24,530 nt of DNA from Larix sibirica (lineage: Eukaryota; Streptophyta; Pinopsida; Pinales; Pinaceae). Below are positions 9,559-19,421 of this stretch, in pieces (positions within the stretch are counted from its first letter, which is position 1; every line of letters begins with the position of its first letter). Under the pieces are notes generated by a model that saw only the letters and a program-made list of their open reading frames with translations, did not search any database and had not been told where the DNA came from. The stretch spans positions 5,035 to 29,564 of the forward strand of contig NWUY0300045056.1 in assembly GCA_004151065.3 (NCBI GenBank), in the 5' to 3' direction. The position numbers were made by a program, and so were the translations under genes.

Positions 9559-10296
9559 GTGAATTTATTATTATTACAATATACAAATTTGCATAGTGAA
9601 TTTAATGTTGCAATGTACAAACTGTTAAGACAAACCACAATACAATTCTCAAGTACAACAATAATAACAAACATCTCCATTCCATGAAATGATGGAACTT
9701 GTGTTACATCACAAACACAGTTCTAGGAGCTAAATGAGGAAATATCCTATTTTCAATTGTCAAAACGACAACAGTACATTGACATATCAACTCCCTGTCC
9801 TTGCAAAGTGTTTTACCACATGTACTTTTCAAAAAACTAGGTGCAATGCCATCCATCATAATTCATCAACAAACCTAAGATTACCAGTGGATTTGCATGG
9901 AACAACGAAAAACCCTAAAGATTTTCACAAACTCTCCAGTGTTATCAATCTGTAGATTTTGACAAGAACTACAGAAAACCCTCAAAATTCCTTCAATGAA
10001 TTGACATGAAACGTTAAAATCTCGACCTGTAAAAGAAGCGTTTGATTTTTGTGGGCAGATTTGTTGCTAGTGGAGGATCTCAAAATAGGATTAAGCTTAA
10101 ACAATACGGGCGGTGTACTGTGGCGCATTAAAAGATACGGACTTTCAGAGGAACAATGAAAAACTTGATTTGACAAGGCTACCTACAGGCTACAGCCAAA
10201 TGCATAATGAGTACGATGGAAATTGAGGAATCGTCCGCGGGTCGCGCAAACATGACATCGTTAATTTGTGGTTGGATACAGTGTTCGGTTGGTGGT
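9559..10296. other. Intergenic DNA, no supported gene
   Basis: Short opposing frames (9734-9955 plus, 9982-10176 minus) have no recognisable domain. A roughly 37-bp imperfect repeat starts with GTGAATTTA near 9560 and 9596. The stretch after about 10190 is less AT-rich and leads into a tRNA-like fragment. Confidence 0.45.
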
Positions 10297-10339
10297 TGGA
10301 GAGGCAGGGAATCGAACGCTGTACCTTTGGCATGCGAAG
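10297..10339 (-). pseudogene. 3' half of a tRNA-Ala-like sequence
   Basis: On the minus strand, 43 bp read from an anticodon-loop-like CTTCGCATGC through a variable-loop AGGTAC and a T-arm GTTCGATTCCC to an acceptor end CTCTCCA. Against the plant tRNA-Ala 3' half as I remember it, I count about six differences. The loop TTCGCAT would give anticodon CGC. The expected 5' half (acceptor strand and D-arm) is absent upstream, and mismatches fall in the T-stem. It is therefore a truncated pseudogene, retroposed half or SINE-derived relic, not a functional tRNA. Confidence 0.55.
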
Positions 10340-10373
10340 TTTGTATCTCTTGAAGTTTGAGATCTATTACTAT

Positions 10374-10430
10374 ATTGAGTGGTTAAGAGTATGTGTTTCT
10401 ATATAGAAGGTTATATGATCAAATCGGGAG
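10374..10430 (+). mobile_element. Possible degenerate tRNA-derived SINE head
   Basis: The stretch contains GAGTGGTTAAGAGT, which resembles a pol III A box. About 35 bp later ATGATCAAATCGGG resembles a degraded B box. A TTCTATATAGAA palindrome lies between them at the anticodon-stem position. No target duplication or tail was found, so this is a tentative relic. Confidence 0.3.
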
Positions 10431-10439
10431 AAGTAAGGT

Positions 10440-11375
10440 ATTTGTAGATTTTAACAGTTAAATTGTTGAATAGAGGCGGGTCTCTTGTCTCACTAACAAA
10501 GAGTCACATACACCAAATTGGTATTTAATTTAGCAGTAATTTTAAAAATAAATTATTATTATTATTATAAAATTATCCGTACAATTAACACTAAAAAATT
10601 CATTAAAATATTATAACCAGCCACTGGGATACCCAGCAAAGGAAAGAATAATAAGAAGGCGAGGCAGTATATGTAATCCATTTAGACAGACTTTTAATTG
10701 ATGGGTGTGAAGTTTTGGATCCAATCTCTTCATCGATGGAACGAAAACACTTTTGAAGATTTCTTGTTAAATCAATTTATAAATCCATTTACTTTTCCAT
10801 GTAATGATAAGATTTAAATTCTTCATGTGATAGTTCCTTGGTTGTTGGGTTGTCACATTTGGAGTTGACTAAAATCATTTTTTTCCCCGCTTATTATTAA
10901 AAATTTCTTTAACTAATGTTTTGGTTGGATTTGGGTTATTTTTTTATATTTATTGTTAATTTCGGTTGTAATTAGGTTATTTTTTATATTTATTTTTAAT
11001 TGAGGTGAAATTTTAGTGTTTATTAATTAGAAAAGAGTAAGGAGCGAACGTTGTACTTTTTATAATCATTAAGTTATTCTATGTTAGATGGGTTTCTTTC
11101 AAAAATGGTGATGAGTTAGAGATAGTGCATTTGTAGAAATGCATTAATGAATGATAGTTATATTTACTTAATTAAATAAAAATAAAAAATTTAACATTAA
11201 AAAAGAATCACATTTAAAAATAATCACATTTAAATTGGTTTATGTGATATATATATTCAAAATAAATGCATTAATGAATGCTAGATTATTAGATTATTTT
11301 AACTCAAATGAATAAATACTAGTATAGATCTATCTTAAACCCAAATCTATCAAGCATCGAGAGGGATCCAATTTC
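10440..11375. other. AT-rich intergenic DNA up to the gap
   Basis: No gene is visible. There is a TTA/ATT microsatellite at about 10551-10568 and an imperfect 42-bp repeat of a GGTTATTTTTTTATATTTATT block (10933 and 10975). A 17-bp direct repeat, AAATGCATTAATGAATG, occurs near 11138 and 11263. Confidence 0.5.
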
Positions 11376-12280
11376 NNNNNNNNNNNNNNNNNNNNNNNNN
11401 NNNNNNNNNNNNNNNNNNNNNNNNNNNNNNNNNNNNNNNNNNNNNNNNNNNNNNNNNNNNNNNNNNNNNNNNNNNNNNNNNNNNNNNNNNNNNNNNNNNN
11501 NNNNNNNNNNNNNNNNNNNNNNNNNNNNNNNNNNNNNNNNNNNNNNNNNNNNNNNNNNNNNNNNNNNNNNNNNNNNNNNNNNNNNNNNNNNNNNNNNNNN
11601 NNNNNNNNNNNNNNNNNNNNNNNNNNNNNNNNNNNNNNNNNNNNNNNNNNNNNNNNNNNNNNNNNNNNNNNNNNNNNNNNNNNNNNNNNNNNNNNNNNNN
11701 NNNNNNNNNNNNNNNNNNNNNNNNNNNNNNNNNNNNNNNNNNNNNNNNNNNNNNNNNNNNNNNNNNNNNNNNNNNNNNNNNNNNNNNNNNNNNNNNNNNN
11801 NNNNNNNNNNNNNNNNNNNNNNNNNNNNNNNNNNNNNNNNNNNNNNNNNNNNNNNNNNNNNNNNNNNNNNNNNNNNNNNNNNNNNNNNNNNNNNNNNNNN
11901 NNNNNNNNNNNNNNNNNNNNNNNNNNNNNNNNNNNNNNNNNNNNNNNNNNNNNNNNNNNNNNNNNNNNNNNNNNNNNNNNNNNNNNNNNNNNNNNNNNNN
12001 NNNNNNNNNNNNNNNNNNNNNNNNNNNNNNNNNNNNNNNNNNNNNNNNNNNNNNNNNNNNNNNNNNNNNNNNNNNNNNNNNNNNNNNNNNNNNNNNNNNN
12101 NNNNNNNNNNNNNNNNNNNNNNNNNNNNNNNNNNNNNNNNNNNNNNNNNNNNNNNNNNNNNNNNNNNNNNNNNNNNNNNNNNNNNNNNNNNNNNNNNNNN
12201 NNNNNNNNNNNNNNNNNNNNNNNNNNNNNNNNNNNNNNNNNNNNNNNNNNNNNNNNNNNNNNNNNNNNNNNNNNNNNNNN
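11376..12280. other. Assembly gap (905 N)
   Basis: This is an uninterrupted run of N, so any open frame spanning it is an artefact. The gap directly precedes a tandem-repeat region. This suggests that repeat collapse caused the break. Confidence 0.99.
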
Positions 12281-12331
12281 AGCAAAAGAATGGTCTATGT
12301 AAATACATTTATGACTATATGCCTATTGACC

Positions 12332-12970
12332 ACAATTTTATGCCATATTTATAGCAAGAGACAATGACATCATGCCAATTATGTGTGCAATGACAATTAT
12401 GACAAGTATCAATGCAATTGATAAAATATGAGCAAATTAGATACAAAAAAAATCTCATGGATAAGTATATATGCTTCTCTCTAGTATGTTTACAATCAAT
12501 AAATTTAATGTGATATATCAATAAAATAATTTAACACATTTACAATTATATGCTATATTCATAACAACTATATAAGATATCTAGCCCGTGGGGGGTAGCT
12601 CAAGTGGTTAAGTTGAAATTAGTTGTAAATAGTAGGTCACGTGTTCGATTCCCCCCAACTTGCATTGTGTTCCATGACTTGGGCCTTGTGGTTGCACCTA
12701 GGGGTGCAGTGGTAACGAGATTGGACCCCTGGACCCTGTGTCACGCGAGCACCAGCCCAATCTTCGTTGTCGATTCCCCTAGACCAAAAAAAAGAAAAAA
12801 AAACTATATAAAATATCTATAACAAGAGACAAGGATACCATGCCACACAAAAACTAGAAACGCTAACCAAATATTCTATGTGTACAATGACAATTGCAGA
12901 AACTATTAGTGCAATTGATAAAGTATGAGCAAATTTGATATAAAAAAGTGACGTGGACAAGTGATAGAAA
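12332..12970. repeat. About 210-bp tandem repeat, two units, second split by a SINE
   Basis: Unit 1 starts at 12332 (ACAATTTTATGCCATATTTATAGCAA) and unit 2 at 12542 (ACAATTATATGCTATATTCATAACAA). After the SINE at 12584-12801, unit 2 resumes with CAAGAGACAA...ATGCCA. It continues through TATGTGTACAATGACAATT and GCAATTGATAAAGTATGAGC, which match unit 1 around 12380-12440. Unit 2 carries an extra stretch of about 30 bp near 12845-12875. More units may lie in the adjacent gap. Confidence 0.75.
12584..12801 (+). mobile_element. tRNA-derived SINE with two tRNA-like modules
   Basis: The element begins GCCCGTGGGGGGTAGCTC. An A-box-like TAGCTCAAGTGGTTA (12595-12609) and a B-box-like GTGTTCGATTCCC (12641-12653) follow. 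A second module starts with CTAGGGG (12698-12704), has GCAGTGGTAACG, then GTTGTCGATTCCCC, and closes with CCCCTAG (12776-12782). The CTAGGGG/CCCCTAG pair is a 7-bp perfect inverted repeat placed like an acceptor stem. The 3' end is an A-rich tail (12785-12801). Flanking copies of AACTATATAAGATATCTA (12566-12583) and the same 18 bp with one change (12802-12819) form a target-site duplication. SINEs are non-coding and depend on LINE machinery in trans. The 72-codon frame over it is not a gene. Confidence 0.9.
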
Positions 12971-12975
12971 TGTCT

Positions 12976-13830
12976 ATGTGCATGGCGAATTCTCGAGAAT
13001 TAACCAAACAGTTTGTGCGAAGTCTTGTCTCTGTTGCATTTACGCAGCCCTCAGGACCCTCTAGCAATTAAACAACCTGCTAGTAAACTTCTTGCTGGGC
13101 TCCCGCAACTGAATAGTGCAAATAAACTCTTCCTTAAAATTCAATAGTATTTTGTATTGGATCAAGACCATGATTATTTCTTTTGAAGTTGCATGTGCAT
13201 CAATTAGGCAAGCACCTTCCTTGATTCCTCTCGTGCTGTAAAAGCTAATAAATCTACACTTAAAAAAAACTCTTGTTGTTTCTCCTTGCAGATTTTATAA
13301 TAGCAAATTAAAAAAAAGACACACCAATATGTATTAAAACATAATTTACACATAAATGCATTCCAAATAGTTACAGGGAAGATGAAGAAATTTTACAGAA
13401 AATATAGCTCAAAATAAGAACTCTCCTTGTTTCTCCTGGTTGATTTTATAGTAGAGAATTAAAAAAAAATAGACACACCAATATGCCATTGTAGACAACA
13501 CTTGAATAAAATTTCCATTGAAAAAGAACCACAATAGCAAGAAAGAAATATTTTGCAATTTTGTCAATGTCTTTGAGAATGTCGCAATATCAAAGTAGGG
13601 TGTTCCAAGGTGAACTTGTTAAGCCACAGTGCTGGGAACTCTTGCAACAAAGGTGAGCACACAACTATTTTGACACCATTCCAATACTCTTTGCAGGTTC
13701 TAGGGAAATAGGCATAGTCATTTCAATAGTTCTAACCCTCACAAGTAATCAGGTGATACTATTTTTTTTAAACACAATAAATGTGAAAATAAAAGAAACA
13801 ATAAGTAAATATTGCTTGTCTTTGATGCAG
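12976..13830. other. Non-coding DNA upstream of the LRR exon
   Basis: No coding frame is visible. A 63-66 bp direct repeat (13269-13331, 13420-13485) is listed separately. The last bases, TTGTCTTTGATGCAG (to 13830), look like a plant 3' splice site. The right part may therefore be the intron before the LRR exon. Confidence 0.4.
13269..13485. repeat. Direct repeat, about 65 bp, 151 bp apart
   Basis: The block 13269-13331 (from ACTCTTGTTGTTTCTCCTTG to AGACACACCAATATG) recurs at 13420-13485 with about 85-90% identity by eye. An unrelated 88-bp spacer separates the two. Confidence 0.8.
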
Positions 13831-14690
13831 GAGTGTTGCATATGGATCCGATGGGAGGGCTGTGGATGTGTTGTTTCATTTTTCCAATCAGGAGCCCGAC
13901 GGGAAGTTTACCGGTGGGTTGTTTAATTGCAAGAGGGTCTGTATGTTCCTATTGGGATGGAGGTTTGGGCATTGCTAGAGTTAATGCATGGAGGATGGTG
14001 TTTAGTTGGTTCTCATGTAAATACTGGTTGGACCAACTCATAAAACTTCGAGAATTAAATATTAACAAATACCATGAGATACCAAACTCACTAAGTATGG
14101 AAAATCTAGGCTCTTTAGAAAAGCTAAATGATAATAGATGCAAAAAGATCCAAACTTTAGAAAAAATGGAGAATCTCACAAATCTTACAGAACCAAACGT
14201 TAGTGTATGCCATGGAATAACAGAGCTGCTAGGCAAGGAAAATTTTTCTGCATTGAAGATATTGAATGTTGGTGGATGCCAAAAGCTCCAAAGAATGTGA
14301 CAGTTAGTCCATCTTATAAAGTTTAAAGAATTAGACATTAGTAAATGCCATGATTTAACAAAGCTCCCGTGTGTGGAGAATTTGAATTCTTTAGAGTTGT
14401 TTAATGTTAATGGGTGTGAGAATATTTAGATCATAGCAAGGTTGGCACTGCTCACTATGCTTATAGAACTAATTGTTAGTAAATTCCATGGGATACGAGC
14501 ACTGTCAGTTGCGGAACATTTGAAACCTACGCACAAGCTAAATGGAAGTGGTTGTGAGAAGATCAAGAGCATACGGGGGTTGGAGCACGCGACAAAGCTT
14601 ACATAAATACTTATTAGTCACTGCAATGAAATAACAGGGCTTCCATGTGTGGAATATTTCATTTAATTACAAAAGTTGAATGGTAATGGA
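13831..14690 (+). pseudogene. LRR exon of a TIR-NBS-LRR-type resistance gene, broken
   Basis: Plant TNL receptors sense pathogen effectors through C-terminal leucine-rich repeats. From about 14031 the plus frame shows repeats of the pattern L-x2-L-x-x-L-N-x-S-x-C-x-x-I-x-x-L. Examples are LIKLRELNINKYHEIPNSL, LTNLTEPNVSVCHGITELL, ALKILNVGGCQKLQRM and LIKFKELDISKCHDLTKLP. The first open part ends at a stop at 14298-14300. LRR text continues in the same frame through further stops to LNGNGC at 14690, where the gypsy LTR begins. TIR and NBS parts are absent, and a splice-acceptor-like TTTGATGCAG precedes the exon. Residues before about 14030 are not obviously LRR. The remaining LRRs, if present, should lie beyond the element, outside the window. 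Confidence 0.75.
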
Positions 14691-15339
14691 TGTTGGCGCA
14701 CGGGCACATCCAAGGTTCAACATAAATCACGCCAACAAAACCCCAGACACCGGCCCTTTCGACATCACCTGAGAACATATGACGTCTCACCCGAGGTATT
14801 AGAGGGGACTACATGAAACAAATTTCTACAATGATGAAGGGATGTGAATCAAACATTCGACATGTCCATTATTCATTTATTTAACGCACAACATATCATT
14901 ATTCAGCAATAATAGAAGTAACAACAACATGGAAACTTAACTATGCACAACAGAAACAAACATTCATCACATTGAACATAAACATAGAGTACTACAACCA
15001 GATTTTCTCAATTAACATTGGAACAATTCTACATAGTTTACATAGAGTGCACCAATACTCATTATTCAACTACAAGCATTACACAAAAATAACTATTGTC
15101 AGTTCTCTAGACAAATAGATTCATCCTCTTCAAACATACTCTACTCTCAGATCTCTTACTTATTTATACATCAAGATATGGGTGGATCTCGTTACAAAGT
15201 GGACAACACTCCTAACTAATTTCTAACTAACTTATTCCTTTTGCGTGTTTTTGGACCTATTGATGAACTGTCACATGGTCCATATTTGGTGCACGAATTC
15301 CTATATAGGTCCAAAACCCGTTACAACAGGGACCCAACA
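14691..15339 (-). mobile_element. 3' LTR of the Ty3/gypsy element
   Basis: The 649-bp LTR has TGTTGG...CCCAACA ends. Read on the minus strand it starts TGTTGGGTCCCTGTTG and ends GTGCGCCAACA. A TATA-like TGTATAAATAAG (rev. comp. of about 15159-15170) marks a likely promoter. A 12-bp inverted repeat (15249-15260 with 15305-15316, TTTTGGACCTAT) lies upstream of it in U3. Immediately before the LTR on the minus strand is AGCAACAGGTGAG (15340-15352), a weak purine-rich tract that could prime plus-strand synthesis. Confidence 0.85.
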
Positions 15340-15503
15340 CTCACCTGTTGCTCATCTTAAGCAAATTCAACTGTTGCATGATTCCTTTAGGAATAATTCT
15401 TCAATTTAGTAGCATGAATACTATTGCATAACAACTTTAGAACTAGAGTTTTTATGCTCTGGAAACTATGTTTTGAACCTTGTATTGAGTAGAATTCTAA
15501 CCA

Positions 15504-18500
15504 TCACCCAACAAAAAATTTCATCCCACCTCTAAGCCATGCTTCAAAATCCTGGATCTTGGCCTTCACATTATCAATGGTGTCCGAGCTCGCAACCTTT
15601 AGTACTTCCTTCTTGCCAACCTAGTGGTCAGTATCCTTTTGGTTTCTCTAGTTGCTCCTCCCTGAAGAAACATTTATTGTTCATTAGGATATCCTTTATA
15701 TTCTCACTCCTCTTTTCAATAGGGCCATCACTTTTTGCAATAGACATGCTTCATCTCTTGTCTTATTGCGATTCTGCTTCCTATACTGCCTTACTATTTT
15801 TGCTTCTCGGTGCCTCTACTTTGGTTCTTGAATCTGCATTCTTATGCTCACACTTGCAATCCTAACTCTTCAAAATTGAGAAAAAAGAAACTTAATTGTT
15901 CTGGTCTATCTTTTGCTGACCCTATACAGCTGATTCTGACGTCCTACCCCTTACCTCGAAATGATTTCCTTCTGTTGTCAATCCACACTTCGGAGTCAGA
16001 TGTTGATTTGCTGTCCTTTCAAAATTTTGGCCATCGATATCCTTCATGATGGAAAAATGTACTTTCTAACGCACATGACTTCATAGATTCTTTTGCGCCG
16101 CCTCCACTATCTTTGCCAACTTCTAAAGTGTATCCTTCTCTTTCATGAATTGCTCTTTTTCCCGATTTTCTTATTGTATTATGCATTCCACTATCTACGC
16201 ATTGAGTGGCATTTGAAGTTGCTTCTCCGTTTCAGTGATCGTCTGCTTGATGAATTCTTGGACTACAACAATATCCTATATGAATTTGTATTCTTCCTCC
16301 TGTAGTACCTCTATCTTCTGCGTGATGTTTTGTTGCTCGACCCATAGACGACTAATATCCTGCTATTCTTTTCTATATTCACCTAGTGCTTTTACCTTCT
16401 TAGCTACCGATAGAGTGTTCATTTCTTCATTCGTCTTTTATTCCTTTTCTTGCACTTCTCACATATTTTGATTGATTTTTTGTAGCTTAGTGTCCTCCAA
16501 CATATGTGTCTAGAGATGTGTTCTTTCCTCACATAACTTCATGCATTTCTCCTTCAAGGTCTTAATATTTTCCACCACGATAGTCGCACTAGATTTTTGT
16601 TATGTTTATTGTCTTTTCTCTGGCAGTGTGCTCGGAGTTACCTTTGCTTCTATGTCCATAATATTCACTTGGAACCCTTTAATTACTTTCCCAATATTCA
16701 TAATTTTTTCCTCAATTGGGATATCCACCTCCAGTTGGTCTTCTGGGATTGTATTGTATAGTCTCTCTAGCACTTGCTGCAACTTCTCATTTTCCTAGAC
16801 TACCTCTTATTTTCTCTTCTTTGCTTCTTCTTTCTCTTTCTATGCTTTTTGCTTCTCTCTACATAGCCTGTCATTCTCTTGCTGCAATACCATTTTTTCT
16901 ATTATCCCGTCGGCCTTTGCAGCTAGCATCATAGTTGTGCAAATCTTAATTTCCCTTTCTACTCTTGTTTGCAATATATAAATCTCTTCATATGGAATCT
17001 CCGACAACATTAAACTAATATAACTTACTGTTGTTGCTCTTTTTTGCAGTTCCTATGAAGGGAACTCAACAGCTCCCATTGCCTTCTTCACAGTTCTTTC
17101 AACTGGTGTTGGAACTAATGGTTGAGGAACTGTTTATCTTGGTTCCAAACTTCCTGTGCGCTCTTCTCCAGATCTCTTGGTTGTTATTTTTGCTTCCTCT
17201 ACTTCCTATCCTAGTGCAATTAACTGATCCTGAATGCTTGTGTTGATTCCTTCTTACTTCTTCACTACTTTGTCCCATGTTTCTTCTGTTACTTCTCTTA
17301 CTTGTTCTCCTATTTTGACCAGATCATCTTCTATTAATGAGTGAACTAGTGGTTGTCTTACATTCTTCTTCTTCTTTCTCTATGTGGAAGTGCCTTCCTC
17401 TATATGATCCTTTCGCTTTTATCCAACCTTTGGTGGTGTCTCTTGTGCATCGTCACCTACGCTATATTCTTGTTCAAGTTCACTATCTTGTTGGTCATCT
17501 TCTCCATTGCCTTGTTCTCCATTTGAATCTTCTTCTAGATTGTCATTACGCGCTTCATCTTGCTTTTTATGTTCTTCTTCCATTAATGGGATTCTCCACC
17601 CATCCTCCCAATCATTCATTGTTAGGATGATATCTTCCTCTATCATTCTGTATAATGTGGGAAACCATCTCTTTTCCTTATCTTGCCTTTCCTGAATATA
17701 CATGTGATGCATTCAAGCTCCGAAATGTGCAATAGGTCTATACATGTCCACCACTTGTGGCTTGATGTGTGGCGTTGTGTTGATAATGTGCCAAATAGCG
17801 TCACTATATACAAATAATGTTATATTATTGTCAATATCCCTCCTCTTACACTTTGTAAACCATAAGTTAGCATACTTGGCTTCCAAAGATGGTCTACATG
17901 CAACATTAAAAAATTGTGAGTCCTCTGGTTCCCTCGATGCTACTAAGGAAATCAATGTTAGTAACCATGCATAATGGAATAGTTTCCCTTTCTCTTGTGC
18001 TTCTATACAATCCTCCATAAATTCATTTACCAGAAATGTTTCCCAGTTTAATTGTACGGCTTTTGCGCACTTCTCTGCTGTTACTATGATCCCTGATGTG
18101 ACTTGGTCCTTCCGACTCTTCCCGAATAGTTTGCATGCTAAACATTTCCTCAAAAACCTCACTACATCATCATTGATACTTGGTACATCTAACCCTCGTT
18201 GGCCCCTATGCGTACTATACTTCTGATTCATCCTTTCAGCTAGCTCCTTGTCCTGCTTGTTGTTTTTAAATAGTAGCACAAGATCCTCCCCTGCTATTGG
18301 TAGCCCCATTATCTCTGCAATCAACTTACTGTTAATGGACACTACCTTGTCCATCCATAGAAATCCCCCATGCACACAACTCAGCAACAGATGCACACAG
18401 TTTTTTACTTCCATTTTTTTTCAAAGTGTGGGATCTCTAGGAGATTGAATATGCCTACTTGTTGTAATCCGATCGCCCATTGTTTTAGATCTAGTGTAAT

Positions 18501-18909
18501 TATCGTTGATCCTAGGATAGTTTTCTGCTCCATATAGTTATCCTTTATCAGCTATGAGAACTTCTCGATAAGAGTAATGTCGTGATATGCATATTTTAAC
18601 TTCTTTATGGCTCCTAATAGAGTTCCCCAAATCGATATGCTCTCCAAAATATCTGGTGTATCTATCGGGTACCGTGCCTTCTTCTACAAATTTTTCTGGT
18701 TTCGCATCCATATTCCTTAGCGGTATATAATCCCTTTGATCACCTATGGGGATCGATGCTCCTTTCCTTGTTCTTGAAGTTGATGTTGATGTTCTGACAA
18801 CTGACCCTGATGCTCTTGTTTTCGGTACCTTTTCCTCTATCACCATCGATGTGTTCTTTGTCTATGGATTCCTCTGCACTAGTGCTGGAACTGGTACTTT
18901 TGGTGCCAT
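15504..18909 (-). pseudogene. Extra 3' ORF of the gypsy element, unknown function, broken
   Basis: This minus-strand reading frame of about 1,130 codons lies between integrase and the 3' LTR, where some plant elements carry env-like genes. A plausible start is the ATG at 18909 (MAPKVPVPALVQ). The N-terminal part includes AKPEKFVEEGTVPDRYTRYF and a frameshifted GSTIITLDLKQWAIGLQQVG. An open 233-codon segment (18414-17713) follows, with GGFLWMDKVVSINSKLI, VVRFLRKCLACKLFGKSRKD and FHYAWLLTLISLVASREPE. Residues from 17712 to about 17419 are acidic (EEDSNGEQGNGEDDQQDSEL). From about 17340 to 15900 it is Glu/Lys/Gln-rich and coiled-coil-like, with many TAG/TAA stops. It ends with AKIQDFEAWLRGGMKFFVG near 15504. 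I see no signal peptide or membrane segment, so envelope function is unsupported. I recognise no named domain. Confidence 0.65.
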
Positions 18910-19421
18910 ATTCCTACTTCTCCCCAACTAAACTTGATCCGGATTGATTCTACTCACTTTGATTCCAAATATATTAGCTCTAGCTTTTCTCAACTTGTGT
19001 CGGGCACCCATCATTCTACTCATGCTTTTAAATCCTACTCTCAGCTGTCTTATTGGATTTCATTCTCACTTTTTCATTGAATGATACCCTAGCTTCATGC
19101 ATCATTTCCTTGATCTGGTATTAAATCAACTTGGGATTTTCTCCTCCTAATTTCCACCGTCGATCCCCTACATTTATTACTCCATGTCCCTTCACTTCAG
19201 CCATTATGACCATCTTTAATGTTCACACTTAAGAAATATGCCTCCTTTTTCCTTGACTTCTTTCCTACGCTGTCCCTCTTCTTCATGCATCTTCTCCTTG
19301 CATCCTTTACTTCTCTCTCTTTTTTTTTTCATCATTGCATGGAAGGATGATTGTACCTATACATTTTCAGCCGGATTCCATTCACGAATCCTTCTAGGAT
19401 TTAGCCATTCAGTTTCCCAAT
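18910..19421. other. Spacer between integrase and the 3' ORF
   Basis: Minus-strand translation gives Lys/Glu-rich fragments with many stops and no domain. In-frame text just before 18909 is interrupted by a TAG, so this is probably the untranslated leader of the 3' ORF plus the end of pol. Confidence 0.45.

Noticed and set aside
11319-12308. Two minus-strand open frames of 311-329 codons
   Set aside because: They consist almost wholly of N; the openness is an artefact of the assembly gap.
12590-12660. Functional tRNA gene
   Set aside because: Boxes are present, but the stems do not form a proper cloverleaf, and the unit is part of a SINE with tail and target duplication.
12604-12822. 72-codon plus-strand frame
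   Set aside because: It lies across the SINE and its A-rich tail; SINEs are non-coding.
13949-14338. 129-codon minus-strand frame
   Set aside because: It is antisense to the LRR repeats; the plus strand gives clear LRR motifs.
15539-17695. Series of plus-strand open frames rich in Ser, Leu, Phe and Cys
   Set aside because: They are the complement of the purine-rich coiled-coil part of the minus-strand 3' ORF. They show no domains, and the minus strand reads coherently.
15504-18909. Envelope gene call for the 3' ORF
   Set aside because: Position alone suggests it; no signal peptide, membrane segment or glycoprotein-like cysteine pattern is visible.
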